From Vibrio owensii CAIM 1854 = LMG 25443 (GTDB lineage Bacteria > Pseudomonadota > Gammaproteobacteria > Enterobacterales > Vibrionaceae): a stretch of 64,000 bases of DNA. Under the pieces are notes generated by a model. It had not been told where the DNA came from. It did no database searches and saw only the letters and a program-made list of their open reading frames with translations. Each line of letters starts with the position of its first letter. The first letter of the stretch is position 1. The position numbers and the translations under genes are program-made. The DNA lies in assembly GCF_000817815.1 (NCBI RefSeq), contig NZ_JPRD01000017.1, forward strand, positions 47,233 to 111,232, given 5' to 3'. Of the stretch, positions 1 to 8,539 are shown one piece after another.

Positions 1-1134
1 CGTCGACAATTTTTAAAATCCGCTTTAGCCGTGGGCGCAACAAGCTTGTTGCCTAATGCAGTCTTTGCTCAATCTAGCTCTCCAAATATCTTTGTTTGGA
101 TTACTCTGCGTGGTGCGATGGATGGGTTAAACGTTGTGGTTCCTTATGCTGATAAGCAGTATTTAGCTCTCCGTCCGACGATTGGTTTAGCAACAGAAAA
201 ACTGAATAAACTCGACGATTTTTATGGTTTGCATCCGGCGATGAAAACCAGCTTCGAGTGGTATCAAGATAAGCAGATGGCGATGGTGCACGCTTGTGCC
301 ACCGCGTATCGTGAGCGCTCTCATTTTGATGGGCAAAAGGTGTTAGAAAACGGTACAGACAATCCGTTACATCGTGATGGGTGGTTAAACCGATTGCTGC
401 AACTGGATGTCAAGTCGAAAGGTTTGGCGATCGATTCAGGGTTACCTTTGATTGTTCAAGGAGAGAAGGCAGTCAGCAGTTGGTATCCAAACAATTTGCA
501 AGCGAGAGACAGCCAAGTGGAGCTGCTAGAGGCGTTGTTTCAAAGTGATGAGAAGCTTGCGAGTAATTTTGAAGAAGCGCTGAAGATTGAAATGATGTCG
601 AATCGAAATCGTCCCGGTAAGCAGTTTCCTGTGTTGGCGTCTCAAGCGGGAACTTTTCTCTCAGCTGAAGGCGGTCCAAACATCGCGGTATTGGAACTGG
701 GAGGGTGGGATACTCATGCTGGCCAAGGCGCAGAAACAGGGAGGCTTGCCAATCAATTGCGTAAATTGGATAACGGTCTTGCCAACCTAAAGAAAGCGTT
801 AGGGGATAACTGGTCGAAAACCGTGGTGATGGCGGCAAGTGAATTTGGACGCACCGCAGCGGAAAACGGAACCAAAGGCACCGATCATGGAACAGCAAAC
901 GCCATGTTTATTGCTGGTGGAGCCATTGAAGGAGGCAAAGTATTGGGAGAATTCCCGGGGCTTGCCCAAGCTGAGCTCTATGAAGGGCGTGACTTAGCCC
1001 CTGCTAATGATATGAGGGCGGTGATCAAAGCCGTTCTACAGCAACACATGAGCATAGAATCGAGTGCGCTAGAAAGCGTATTTCCTGACAGCGGCTCAGA
1101 TAAAGCTTACGCAGGCCTAATCAGAACATCTTAG
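1..1134 (+). CDS. Tat-exported DUF1501 family protein (5' end cut by window)
   Basis: The reading frame is open from base 1 and begins mid-signal with Arg-Arg-Gln-Phe-Leu-Lys-Ser followed by a hydrophobic stretch and an Ala-Gln cleavage region, a textbook twin-arginine signal. The true start therefore lies left of the window; the internal GTG at 31 would remove the RR motif. The mature part carries DUF1501 signatures: LRGAMDGLN near the N-terminus, GGWDTHAGQ in the middle and ASEFGRT followed by GTDHGTA near the C-terminus. DUF1501 proteins are periplasmic, distantly related to sulfatase/phosphatase folds, and normally sit after a DUF1800 gene, which may lie just outside. Substrate unknown. 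A terminator follows 20 bases after the stop. Confidence 0.88.
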   Translation, partial: RRQFLKSALAVGATSLLPNAVFAQSSSPNIFVWITLRGAMDGLNVVVPYADKQYLALRPTIGLATEKLNKLDDFYGLHPAMKTSFEWYQDKQMAMVHACATAYRERSHFDGQKVLENGTDNPLHRDGWLNRLLQLDVKSKGLAIDSGLPLIVQGEKAVSSWYPNNLQARDSQVELLEALFQSDEKLASNFEEALKIEMMSNRNRPGKQFPVLASQAGTFLSAEGGPNIAVLELGGWDTHAGQGAETGRLANQLRKLDNGLANLKKALGDNWSKTVVMAASEFGRTAAENGTKGTDHGTANAMFIAGGAIEGGKVLGEFPGLAQAELYEGRDLAPANDMRAVIKAVLQQHMSIESSALESVFPDSGSDKAYAGLIRTS

Positions 1135-1154
1135 TTTTTACCTTCCAACGATAA

Positions 1155-1196
1155 CAAAAACGCCCCCGTCTCTAAGCCAGAAACGGGGCGTTTTTG
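1155..1196. terminator. Bidirectional rho-independent terminator
   Basis: An A-tract and GC stem (AAAAACGCCCC) pairs with GGGGCGTTTTT across a short loop. It has A-runs on one side and T-runs on the other, so it can stop both the DUF1501 gene and the convergent trhO gene. Confidence 0.85.
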
Positions 1197-1213
1197 ATTA
1201 ATGTGTTTGAATC

Positions 1214-2194
1214 TTACGCTTGTTTGCGTTGCGCGTCTTTCTTTGCCAGTTTTTCTGCGCGTCGTTGCTCACGTTGTTTGGCACTCTCACCGCCGACGTG
1301 TTGCTCGCCACGAACCGCAGCTAACGACACTTGCTTTTCACGTTCGCGGAAGCGTGCTACCTGTTCTTCACTGTGTTTACCAAAACACTTCGGGCAGCTT
1401 ACGCCTTGCTCAAACTGCTCTGATTGTTTGTCTTCTTCTGTGATGGGTAGTCGGCAAGCATTACACAAGTCGTAGTCCGCTTTTTCTAGTTGGTGGTTCA
1501 CCGCAACGCGACCGTCGAATACATAGCAGTCGCCTTCCCACAAGCTTTCTTCTTCTGGTACTTCTTCAAGGTATTTCAGAATACCGCCTTCTAGGTGGTA
1601 CACCTCATCAAAACCCTGCTCTTTCATGTAAGCGGTCGACTTTTCACAGCGAATACCACCCGTACAGAACATCGCGACCTTTTTGTGTTTCTCTGGATCC
1701 ATGTTTTGTTTTACATAGTCAGGAAACTCGCGGAACGTGTCAGTATTTGGGTTAACTGCACCTTTAAATGTTCCGATCTCAATTTCATAGTCATTACGAG
1801 TATCAACCACAAATACTTCAGGATCAGCAATCAGATCGTTCCAATCTTGCGGCTTCACGTAGGTGCCAACGACATGGCGAGGATCGATGCCTTCAACGCC
1901 CAATGTCACGATCTCTTTCTTTAGCTTTACTTTGGTGCGGTTAAACGGCTGAGTATCTGAGTACGACTCTTTGTAAACAATACCAGTAAGGCGAGGCTCG
2001 GCATTTAGCCATGCAAGCAGTGTATCAATACCTTCGCGTTTCGCTGCTACCGTACCGTTAATACCTTCACTCGCCAGTAGCAACGTTCCATGTACACCGT
2101 GGGCTTCCATTAGGGCAAGCAATGGCTCGCGTAACTCTTGGTAGTTTTTCAGTTCCACAAACTTATACAGGGCGCAGACAACATACTGACTCAT
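1214..2194 (-). CDS. trhO: tRNA uridine(34) hydroxylase TrhO (YceA), rhodanese domain
   Basis: 326 residues, the usual size of TrhO/YceA. The N-terminal region (about 1-95) has the acylphosphatase-like fold motif [13 protein letters not shown]; the rhodanese domain follows (about 110-215) with the active-site loop C177-TGGIR-C183, a conserved feature of the oxygen-dependent TrhO enzymes. A C-terminal zinc-type region has two CxxC pairs (CNAC, CPKC), then a basic Lys/Arg/Gln-rich tail. Family knowledge: TrhO makes 5-hydroxyuridine at tRNA position 34, the first step to cmo5U/mcmo5U, using molecular oxygen. It is transcribed alone, convergent with the DUF1501 gene. The Met start at 2194 keeps the canonical MxxYVVxALY N-terminus. 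Confidence 0.93.
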   Translation of the reverse strand: MSQYVVCALYKFVELKNYQELREPLLALMEAHGVHGTLLLASEGINGTVAAKREGIDTLLAWLNAEPRLTGIVYKESYSDTQPFNRTKVKLKKEIVTLGVEGIDPRHVVGTYVKPQDWNDLIADPEVFVVDTRNDYEIEIGTFKGAVNPNTDTFREFPDYVKQNMDPEKHKKVAMFCTGGIRCEKSTAYMKEQGFDEVYHLEGGILKYLEEVPEEESLWEGDCYVFDGRVAVNHQLEKADYDLCNACRLPITEEDKQSEQFEQGVSCPKCFGKHSEEQVARFREREKQVSLAAVRGEQHVGGESAKQREQRRAEKLAKKDAQRKQA

Positions 2195-2585
2195 GATTAT
2201 TCCTTACTTTAAAGGGTCAATGGTTCGACGGCTCGATACCTAACAATTTTAGCGGCTCGGAGTATACCTGAGTAATTTAGTCGGAAATACGGACAAACTA
2301 TGCGGATATTTTTAGTCACGTTGCCCCAGCGATTTTTTCAACAAATTTCAGCGCGTAGCATTGGAAATTAAAGGGTATGAAAATTTGAACCAGATCACAC
2401 TTGTTATTCTTTTCTAGAAATTAACTAAGTTAATGAAAATTAAAGCTTTGTGGAAAAATTCATCACTTTATCAGGTTTGTGGTGCTCGTCTCTGATTGCA
2501 GTTCCTGTCGAGCTTGGTGTCGGTGTCAATATGTTTCCTTACCCTCTCTATCGTCAGTTCTAACTTTTAAAAAACATACTTGTAA

Positions 2586-2600
2586 TGATAACTATTATCA
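2586..2600. promoter_or_regulatory. Fur box upstream of nrdA-nrdB-grx
   Basis: TGATAAC-T-ATTATCA reads as the Fur 7-1-7 core (TGATAAT-n-ATTATCA) with a single mismatch, embedded in flanking AT bases. It is about 60 bases before the nrdA start, where Fur would cover a promoter. This predicts iron-repressed expression of the reductase operon. trhO is about 390 bases away, so nrdA is the more likely target. Confidence 0.65.
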
Positions 2601-2611
2601 TCTAGATCTAT

Positions 2612-2659
2612 TGCGTACATATGGTGCTCAACATTTAAACTACACACAAGATATAGATT
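2612..2659. promoter_or_regulatory. Possible NrdR box pair at the nrdA start
   Basis: The 16-mer at 2644-2659 matches the NrdR consensus (ACACwATATATwGTGT) at about 13 positions; a weaker copy (about 9 of 16) is at 2612-2627, centred 32 bases upstream, the spacing usual for paired NrdR boxes. The downstream copy abuts the ATG and replaces any Shine-Dalgarno sequence, which is unusual. Tentative. Confidence 0.35.
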
Positions 2660-4918
2660 ATGGACGTTACAAAACGAGATGGACGGAAAGAAAAAGCCAG
2701 TCTAGATAAGGTGACTCGAAGAGCCGAAGCGCTGGCTGATGGACTAAAAGTTGAACCTATTGCGGTTGCACAACGCGTGGTAAGCGGTTTGTACGACGGC
2801 ATTAAGGTGACGGAAATCGATGTGTTCCTCGCTGAAACGGCAGCAAGCCTTGCGACGGAACATCCTGATTATGCCAAGCTCGCTGCTCGCGTGATGGTGA
2901 GTTCTCTGCAAAAAGAAACCAGCGGATACGCCACTGCAACACGTGAGCTCTCTGAAATCGGTATTCTTTCCGATGCTTACGTCGACTTTGTTGCCAAGAA
3001 TCAGTTTGCGCTCGAAGACATGATTGACTACAAACGCGACTATCAGTTTGATTACTTCGGCTACAAAACTCTCGAGCGTTCCTACTTGTTGAAAGTAAAA
3101 GGTGTGGTGGTTGAACGACCACAAGATATGTTCATGCGTGTAGCGGTCGCTGTCGCGGGTGACGATCTTGAAGAAATTAGAGAGCTATACGATTTGCTCA
3201 GTCTTGGCTACTACACCCACGCTACACCAACGCTGTTTAATGCTGGCTGTAAGATGCAGCAACTGTCTTCGTGTTTCCTATTAGCGATGCAAGAAGACTC
3301 CATCAACGGCATTTACGACACCCTAAAAGATTGTGCGCTGATTTCTAAATCGGCGGGTGGCATTGGGCTACACATCCACAATATTCGAGCGACTGGGGCG
3401 CCAATTATTGGTACTAACGGTGTGTCGAATGGCATCGTGCCAATGCTGAAAGTCTTCAATGAAACTGCTCGCTATGTCGACCAAGGTGGCGGTAAGCGCA
3501 AGGGTTCGTTTGCGGTTTATCTGGAACCTTGGCATGCGGATATCGAATCCTTCCTCGATTTACGTAAGAACCACGGTAAAGAAGAGTTCCGCGCACGTGA
3601 TTTGTTCCTCGCTCTATGGGTGCCAGACTTGTTCATGGAACGTGTCGAAAACGACGCGGAATGGACTCTATTTAGCCCTCACAATACCAAGGGCTTGTCT
3701 GATTTATATGGTGCTGAATTTACTCAGAAGTACCAAGAATACGAGCGTATGGGCTTGGGCGTGAAGACCATCAAAGCCCGCCAATTGATGACGCAAATCA
3801 TTGAGTCGCAAGCTGAGACGGGAACACCGTACATGCTCTACAAAGACGCGTGTAATGAAAAGTCGAATCAGAAAAACCTCGGTACCATCAAGTCGAGTAA
3901 CTTGTGTGCAGAGATCATGGAAGTCTCGACGCCAGATGAAACGGCGGCTTGTAACTTGGCGTCTATGGCATTGCCTAAGTTCGTTACAGACACGGGTTTT
4001 GATTTCGATAAACTTCACCAAGTCACCAAAGTCGCGATTAAGAACCTCGACCGCGTTATCGATGTGAACTATCACCCAACCGATAAGATTGAAAAATCGA
4101 ACCACGCGCATCGTCCGGTTGGTTTGGGTATTCAAGGTTTGGCGGATGTGTTCTTCAAAATGCACCTTCCATTCGATAGCGAAGAAGCCTTGCAGCTAAA
4201 CCGTGACATCGCGGAAACCATGTATCACGCCTCCCTTGAAGCGTCTTGTGAAATCGCGGTGCAAAAAGGCGCGTACTCCAGTTATGACGGCTCACCGATC
4301 AGTCATGGTCAGCTCCAATTTGATCTGTGGGGTGAACAACCAAGTAGCCGCTGGGATTGGTCACAGCTCAAGCGCGAAATCGCAGAGCATGGTGTGCGTA
4401 ACTCGCTACTGATTGCTCAAATGCCAACGGCGTCGACAGCACAAATTTTAGGTAACAACGAAGCGTTTGAAGCGCAAACCAGCAATATCTACAAACGCCA
4501 AACCTTGTCGGGTGAGTTCATCATCATCAACAAACACTTGGTAAGCGATCTGGAACAGCGCGGTCTTTGGACGAGCAAAATCCGTGACGCCATTATTCTC
4601 AATAACGGTTCAGTACAAGGCATTGATGCCATTCCAGACGATCTTCAATCCGTGTATCGCACCGTGTGGGAAATCTCTCAGAAAGTGATCATTGATATGT
4701 CGGCAGCTCGTGCCCCGTTTGTTTGCCAATCGCAAAGCCTCAACTTATGGCTCGCATCACCAACATTCGCCCAAATCAATGCGATGCACTTCTACGCGTG
4801 GAAACATGGTCTAAAAACCGGCATGTACTACTTGCGCTCCAAGCCATCGACGAATGCGGTGAAAGTCACCGTTGGTCAGCAAAGCGAAGATGAAGAGTGC
4901 CTAAACTGCGGCGCATAA
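2660..4918 (+). CDS. nrdA: Class I ribonucleoside-diphosphate reductase, alpha subunit (eukaryote/virus-like)
   Basis: 752 residues. An ATP-cone (about 1-85, VTKRDGRKE) precedes the catalytic barrel. Visible catalytic residues: C205 (QLSSCFLL) and C431 (TAACNLAS) as the redox pair, radical Cys C416 with E418 (SNLCAEI), the tyrosine relay Y723-Y724 (GMYYLR), and a C-terminal CxxC tail (ECLNCGA, C747/C750) that passes electrons from glutaredoxin. The sequence follows human RRM1 much more closely than E. coli NrdA: VERPQDM, HATPTLFNAG, ARYVDQGG, YLEPWHADI, PTASTAQILGNNE and the ECLxCG tail. It reduces NDPs to dNDPs with NrdB. First gene of nrdA-nrdB-glutaredoxin. The ATG lacks a clear Shine-Dalgarno sequence; an in-frame TAG lies just upstream, fixing this start. 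Confidence 0.96.
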   Translation: MDVTKRDGRKEKASLDKVTRRAEALADGLKVEPIAVAQRVVSGLYDGIKVTEIDVFLAETAASLATEHPDYAKLAARVMVSSLQKETSGYATATRELSEIGILSDAYVDFVAKNQFALEDMIDYKRDYQFDYFGYKTLERSYLLKVKGVVVERPQDMFMRVAVAVAGDDLEEIRELYDLLSLGYYTHATPTLFNAGCKMQQLSSCFLLAMQEDSINGIYDTLKDCALISKSAGGIGLHIHNIRATGAPIIGTNGVSNGIVPMLKVFNETARYVDQGGGKRKGSFAVYLEPWHADIESFLDLRKNHGKEEFRARDLFLALWVPDLFMERVENDAEWTLFSPHNTKGLSDLYGAEFTQKYQEYERMGLGVKTIKARQLMTQIIESQAETGTPYMLYKDACNEKSNQKNLGTIKSSNLCAEIMEVSTPDETAACNLASMALPKFVTDTGFDFDKLHQVTKVAIKNLDRVIDVNYHPTDKIEKSNHAHRPVGLGIQGLADVFFKMHLPFDSEEALQLNRDIAETMYHASLEASCEIAVQKGAYSSYDGSPISHGQLQFDLWGEQPSSRWDWSQLKREIAEHGVRNSLLIAQMPTASTAQILGNNEAFEAQTSNIYKRQTLSGEFIIINKHLVSDLEQRGLWTSKIRDAIILNNGSVQGIDAIPDDLQSVYRTVWEISQKVIIDMSAARAPFVCQSQSLNLWLASPTFAQINAMHFYAWKHGLKTGMYYLRSKPSTNAVKVTVGQQSEDEECLNCGA

Positions 4919-4969
4919 ACCTACCTCGTCAATTAAAAGATTCACATCAACCGAAAGTAAGGAAACGGT

Positions 4970-5902
4970 ATGATTGTTAAAAACAAATTTAGCTTGTTCC
5001 CCATTCAATACGAAGAGATTTGGCAAGCGTACAAAACGCACGAAGCGGCTTTCTGGACGACAGAAGAACTCGATTTTGCTCAAGATCTTGTTGATCTTGC
5101 CAAGCTTACCGAAGGCGAAAAGCACTTCATTCGACATGTGTTGGCGTTCTTTGCTCAGAGCGAGGGGATGATCAACGAGAACTTATTGACTCGATTTTAT
5201 GGCGAAATTGAAATTGCAGAAGCACGCTGTTTCCTTGCTTTGCAGGCATTTAATGAAGTCATTCACGCAGAGACTTACGCACTGCAACTCGAAACTTACA
5301 TTCCCGATGTTGAAGAGCGTGAGCGCTTGTTCAATGCGATTGAAAACGTCCCGACCGTGAAGCGTAAGGCGGAGTGGGTAATGAAGTGGATCTCTTCCGA
5401 TAAACCATTGGCAATGCGCTTGATCGCCTTTGGTCTAGTGGAAGGCTTGTTCTTCGCTGGCAGCTTCTGTGCCATTTATTACTTCCGTAAACGTGGTTTG
5501 CTAGCTGGTTTGGCAGCAAGTAATGACTTGATTGCTCGTGATGAAGGGTTGCACTTTAGCTTCTCTGCGCTGCTATTCAAAACCTTAGGTCAAGGCAAGG
5601 TGACACAACAAGAGTTTGAAGAGATTTGCCGAGAAGCGGTTTCAATTGAGAAGGAGTTTGTAACGGAAGCCTTACCAGTGGACTTGATTGGTATGAATGC
5701 TGAGTTGATGTGCCAATACATTGAGCACACTGCCGATGTTATCGCTGGCTTGTTTGGTTTCAACCCGATCTTTGGTGCTGAAAACCCATTTGATTACATG
5801 CGTTTGCTGGACATGGAAGGAAAAACCAACTTCTTCGAAAAACGCGTTACTGAGTACAAACGACCTCAAGATCGCCAGTTGAGTTTTGATGCAGATTTCT
5901 AA
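4970..5902 (+). CDS. nrdB: Class I ribonucleotide reductase, beta subunit (eukaryote-like, Glu at first metal-ligand position)
   Basis: 310 residues, shorter than E. coli NrdB (376). Metal ligands by motif: E65 (AQSEGMINENL), E96 and H99 with radical Tyr Y103 (NEVIHAETY), E159 (VEGLFFAG), E192 and H195 (RDEGLH). Human/mouse R2 has Asp where this protein has E65 (SDGIVNENL); Glu there is best known from class Ic R2 of Chlamydia, which however replaces the Tyr. The C-terminal SFDADF peptide is the NrdA-docking tail. It starts 51 bases after nrdA, with AAGGA before the ATG. It makes the radical used by NrdA. Metal content (Fe/Fe, Mn/Fe or Mn/Mn) cannot be told from sequence. Confidence 0.95.
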   Translation: MIVKNKFSLFPIQYEEIWQAYKTHEAAFWTTEELDFAQDLVDLAKLTEGEKHFIRHVLAFFAQSEGMINENLLTRFYGEIEIAEARCFLALQAFNEVIHAETYALQLETYIPDVEERERLFNAIENVPTVKRKAEWVMKWISSDKPLAMRLIAFGLVEGLFFAGSFCAIYYFRKRGLLAGLAASNDLIARDEGLHFSFSALLFKTLGQGKVTQQEFEEICREAVSIEKEFVTEALPVDLIGMNAELMCQYIEHTADVIAGLFGFNPIFGAENPFDYMRLLDMEGKTNFFEKRVTEYKRPQDRQLSFDADF

Positions 5903-5927
5903 CGGTAAGGAATAGCAGAGAAGAGTG

Positions 5928-6170
5928 ATGAAAATAGAAATGTACAGCAAGGAGCAGTGCTCCCAATGTGAAACCGCAGCAATGTGGTTACAAAATCAGG
6001 GCTTTAACGTGGCAACGCTCAAGTTAGATGTGGAGTTTGATCGGGAAACTTTGTTCGAGTTATTCCCAACCGCAAGAAGCTACCCACAGTTTATGCTTGA
6101 TGGCGAACCGATTGGTGATTTCAGTCGCTTAAAATCGGCACTCGCTTTTGAGCAAAACGCTGCTTTCTAA
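5928..6170 (+). CDS. Glutaredoxin/NrdH-like redoxin of the nrd operon
   Basis: 80 residues from the ATG at 5928 (a GTG one codon upstream is possible; the AGAGAAG sequence fits either). A thioredoxin fold with the redox motif C11-S-Q-C14 at the end of the first strand, TYPQFMLDGE-like cis-proline region (RSYPQFMLDGEPIG) and a short C-terminal helix. It is 25 bases after nrdB and is followed by a strong terminator, so it closes the operon. By position and motif it is the likely electron donor to the CxxC tail of NrdA. CSQC differs from the CPYC of ordinary glutaredoxin and is closer to NrdH-type motifs. Confidence 0.85.
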   Translation: MKIEMYSKEQCSQCETAAMWLQNQGFNVATLKLDVEFDRETLFELFPTARSYPQFMLDGEPIGDFSRLKSALAFEQNAAF

Positions 6171-6181
6171 ATTAGGTATCG

Positions 6182-6216
6182 AATCCCCTTTTATTGAGAA
6201 AAGGGGATTTTTATTT
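6182..6216 (+). terminator. Rho-independent terminator after the nrd operon
   Basis: AATCCCCTTTT pairs with AAAAGGGGATT over a short loop and is followed by TTTATTT. It ends the nrdA-nrdB-glutaredoxin transcript. Confidence 0.85.
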
Positions 6217-6401
6217 CCACTTAAATTTTGTGGATGTTCAAATTATCAGTAAAAACTCGTAAAACTGTTGAAAACGTACTCGACATAAATGGTCGAAATT
6301 TGTACTGTTGATTCGCTTCACATTCCTAAAACTTCTTATCCGATAATCAGTTGAAGCAAAGATCTGTGCTTGATACAGGTCGGTTGGCAAAGGAATTCAA
6401 C

Positions 6402-6890
6402 ATGCAACAGTTTCATATCAGAAGACTAAGAGAAGAAGACGTCCCACTGTTGAAAACGCTCTTGGTCGAACTCGACACCTCTCATTATAATGCTGAGCCA
6501 GATTTCTACCGTTCTCCGGAAGAAATGGCGCAGTTAAGGGAAGATCGCAACATCTTCGATAAATATTTTGATGGCAGCATCACGGCTTTTATCGCGTGTT
6601 CTAACCGACAGGTGGTTGGTTTTATCTCTGGCACCGTGCGAGAGGTCAACTCGATTCTCTCTCCAGAAAGACGCGTCGGTTATATCAATGAATTGGTGGT
6701 GTCTGAAAGCCATCGTAACTTAGGTATTGGCTTGTCTTTGATGGATAAAATCGAGAGTGATTTGTGCAGCCAAGACATTGAAGAGCTCGGTTTAACCGTG
6801 GCGTCATTTAATCACGAAGGCGAAGATTTCTACCATAAGATGGGTTACCGCGTGATCACCAAAATGATGACTAAACGAGTCAAAGACTAG
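6402..6890 (+). CDS. GNAT family N-acetyltransferase
   Basis: 162 residues from the ATG at 6402, chosen because AAAGGA sits seven bases upstream; an in-frame ATT/ATG extension to 6351 has no ribosome site. GNAT features: IRRLREEDVPLL (motif C), YINELVVSESHRNLGIGLSLMDKIE (acetyl-CoA pyrophosphate loop HRNLGIG, about 110-130) and FYHKMGYR (motif B near the C-terminus). It transfers acetyl from acetyl-CoA to an unknown amine. It stands alone between two terminators, so context gives no substrate hint. Confidence 0.85.
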   Translation: MQQFHIRRLREEDVPLLKTLLVELDTSHYNAEPDFYRSPEEMAQLREDRNIFDKYFDGSITAFIACSNRQVVGFISGTVREVNSILSPERRVGYINELVVSESHRNLGIGLSLMDKIESDLCSQDIEELGLTVASFNHEGEDFYHKMGYRVITKMMTKRVKD

Positions 6891-6917
6891 CGCTAATTTA
6901 AACCTGAATCGAACCAA

Positions 6918-6955
6918 GAACGCCTCTCTATCTTGTGATAAAGAGGCGTTTTTCT
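6918..6955. terminator. Rho-independent terminator
   Basis: AACGCCTCT pairs with AGAGGCGTT, followed by TTTTC. It lies between the GNAT gene and the convergent peptidase gene. Confidence 0.8.
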
Positions 6956-6990
6956 ATCTAGGTTTTTAGCGAATTCTGAGCGCTAGCCGT

Positions 6991-8286
6991 TTATTTTAAC
7001 GTTGCTGCGGTTTGTTTACCCATCGCAATTAACTTGTCGAGAATGCGCTCACCATCTGCACGAAGACCGTTATGCTCATATTCGTTGGTGATCCACGCTT
7101 TTGAGTTCGGCATTGCAGCGAGCGTTTCACGGCTAATGTCCATTTCTACAAACATATCGTCGGCATAGACCGCACAGCTCACAGGCACCTTATTGTTTGC
7201 CAGTTGCTGGGCATCGTATAACGGCGTCCAATCGGCTTTCTCTGCCAGTAATTCCGCGGCTTCTTTCAGTGGCTTTAAGTTTACGTATTGATCGAACATC
7301 CAAGGGAAGACCATTTCTCCAGTAAAGAAGAACGGCTTACCTTGTTCGTAATTGAATGCATCATGCTCTTGGTGCACTCTGTGAGCGCTCCATTGAGAAG
7401 CAAACCCTTGGCAGTAAATCGACTCGTGCAGAATCGCGTAAATTGGATTGGTCTGGAAGTTTTGCTGCGCCAGCATGTCGTTGAGGAATTCATAACGAAG
7501 CTGAGGCTTACCGTTCACTTCAATCAAGGCACTTTCTAGCCAGTAGTAAGTTGGCAAGAAGGTGTCACTGACACCAAAGTTAATCCCAATTTGTTGGAAC
7601 TGTTCGATAGTAAAGCGCTGACCATTTGGCAGAAACTCTTCGTGCTCCAACAGGTGATCAGCAATGCTTTGGCATAGTTGCTGCGCTTGTGGGAATTGCT
7701 GGAAGAAGGCTTGGTTCTTCTCCATGGTGCGCTTAAAGGTTGCTTGATACACATCATCCGCATGACGAGAAACCGAAGGCACACCACCCGTAATGTAGCT
7801 TTGCAGAAGGCTGTTCGGGAACAGCGATAGATAAGTTAGTGAGCAGAAACCACCAAAGCTCTGACCCAAAATCGCCCACTTCTCAACGCCAAACTGTTCA
7901 CGGATAAATTCCGCATCGCGAACAATGTTATCTGCGCGGAAGTGGCTTAAGTAGTCTGCCTGTTGCGTCGGCGTGAGGTGCGCAAGCGTCTGGTGATTAA
8001 TCACGCTGCTGTTGCCAGTGCCGCGTTGGTCGAGCAGCAAAACACGATACTCACTCAGTGCGCGTTTGATCCAGCCGTTGTTTCCGTTTGGACGAGGAGA
8101 AGGGAAGCCCGGACCGCCCTGAAAATACACTAACCACGGTTTATCTGAGTCTTCATCGCCGACTAAATAAACGGAGCGAGCGAAGACGTTGATCGTGCCT
8201 TTACTTAGATCTTGGTAATCCAGTGGCACGGTGAACGAGTGGGGTGTGTAATGCAGTCCTGCGTCGATAAATGATTGAGCGTTCAT
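6991..8286 (-). CDS. Alpha/beta hydrolase, proline iminopeptidase (S33)-like
   Basis: 431 residues. The oxyanion-hole region YFQGGPGFPSPRP and DQRGTGNS are diagnostic of the prolyl aminopeptidase S33 family; the nucleophile elbow is GQSFGGF (Ser in the middle), and a late Asp/His pair (YADDMFV, YEHNGLR) completes the triad. A helical cap domain separates the two halves. No signal peptide, so cytoplasmic. Expected activity is release of N-terminal Pro or a related residue from peptides. Monocistronic; the ATG at 8286 follows AGGACAGACC on the minus strand. Confidence 0.88.
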   Translation of the reverse strand: MNAQSFIDAGLHYTPHSFTVPLDYQDLSKGTINVFARSVYLVGDEDSDKPWLVYFQGGPGFPSPRPNGNNGWIKRALSEYRVLLLDQRGTGNSSVINHQTLAHLTPTQQADYLSHFRADNIVRDAEFIREQFGVEKWAILGQSFGGFCSLTYLSLFPNSLLQSYITGGVPSVSRHADDVYQATFKRTMEKNQAFFQQFPQAQQLCQSIADHLLEHEEFLPNGQRFTIEQFQQIGINFGVSDTFLPTYYWLESALIEVNGKPQLRYEFLNDMLAQQNFQTNPIYAILHESIYCQGFASQWSAHRVHQEHDAFNYEQGKPFFFTGEMVFPWMFDQYVNLKPLKEAAELLAEKADWTPLYDAQQLANNKVPVSCAVYADDMFVEMDISRETLAAMPNSKAWITNEYEHNGLRADGERILDKLIAMGKQTAATLK

Positions 8287-8539
8287 TGTTATGGTCTGTC
8301 CTTGTTTATAGTCGCTTTACGATATCGAATTCCTTATTAGAAACAATAGATTTGTTGTAAGAACTCGATTTTTGAAGCCTGAAAGGCAAGTAATGGCACT
8401 CAAAACAGAAACTCTTCGATCTTTCCGTGTTGGTATGCACTGAGTGAACTATGATCTGATAGGTGCAGTTTAGACATCACTGTCTTACCGTTTTTATGAA
8501 ACGAGACATTTGGCGGTCATTGACCATGGAGGATGCTTG

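Larger units (their letters stand above)
2195..2659. other. Gene-free divergent control region between trhO and nrdA
   Basis: About 465 bases with no convincing gene. The half nearer trhO is its promoter area. The half nearer nrdA holds an AT-rich stretch, a Fur-box-like palindrome (2586-2600) and two weak NrdR-box-like sequences next to the nrdA start. The short open frame over 2479-2709 overlaps the nrdA start in another frame and has no recognisable protein features. Confidence 0.6.

Noticed and set aside
473..898. Long open frame on the minus strand inside the DUF1501 gene
   Set aside because: Complementary shadow of a gene with clear motifs; no ribosome site or protein features.
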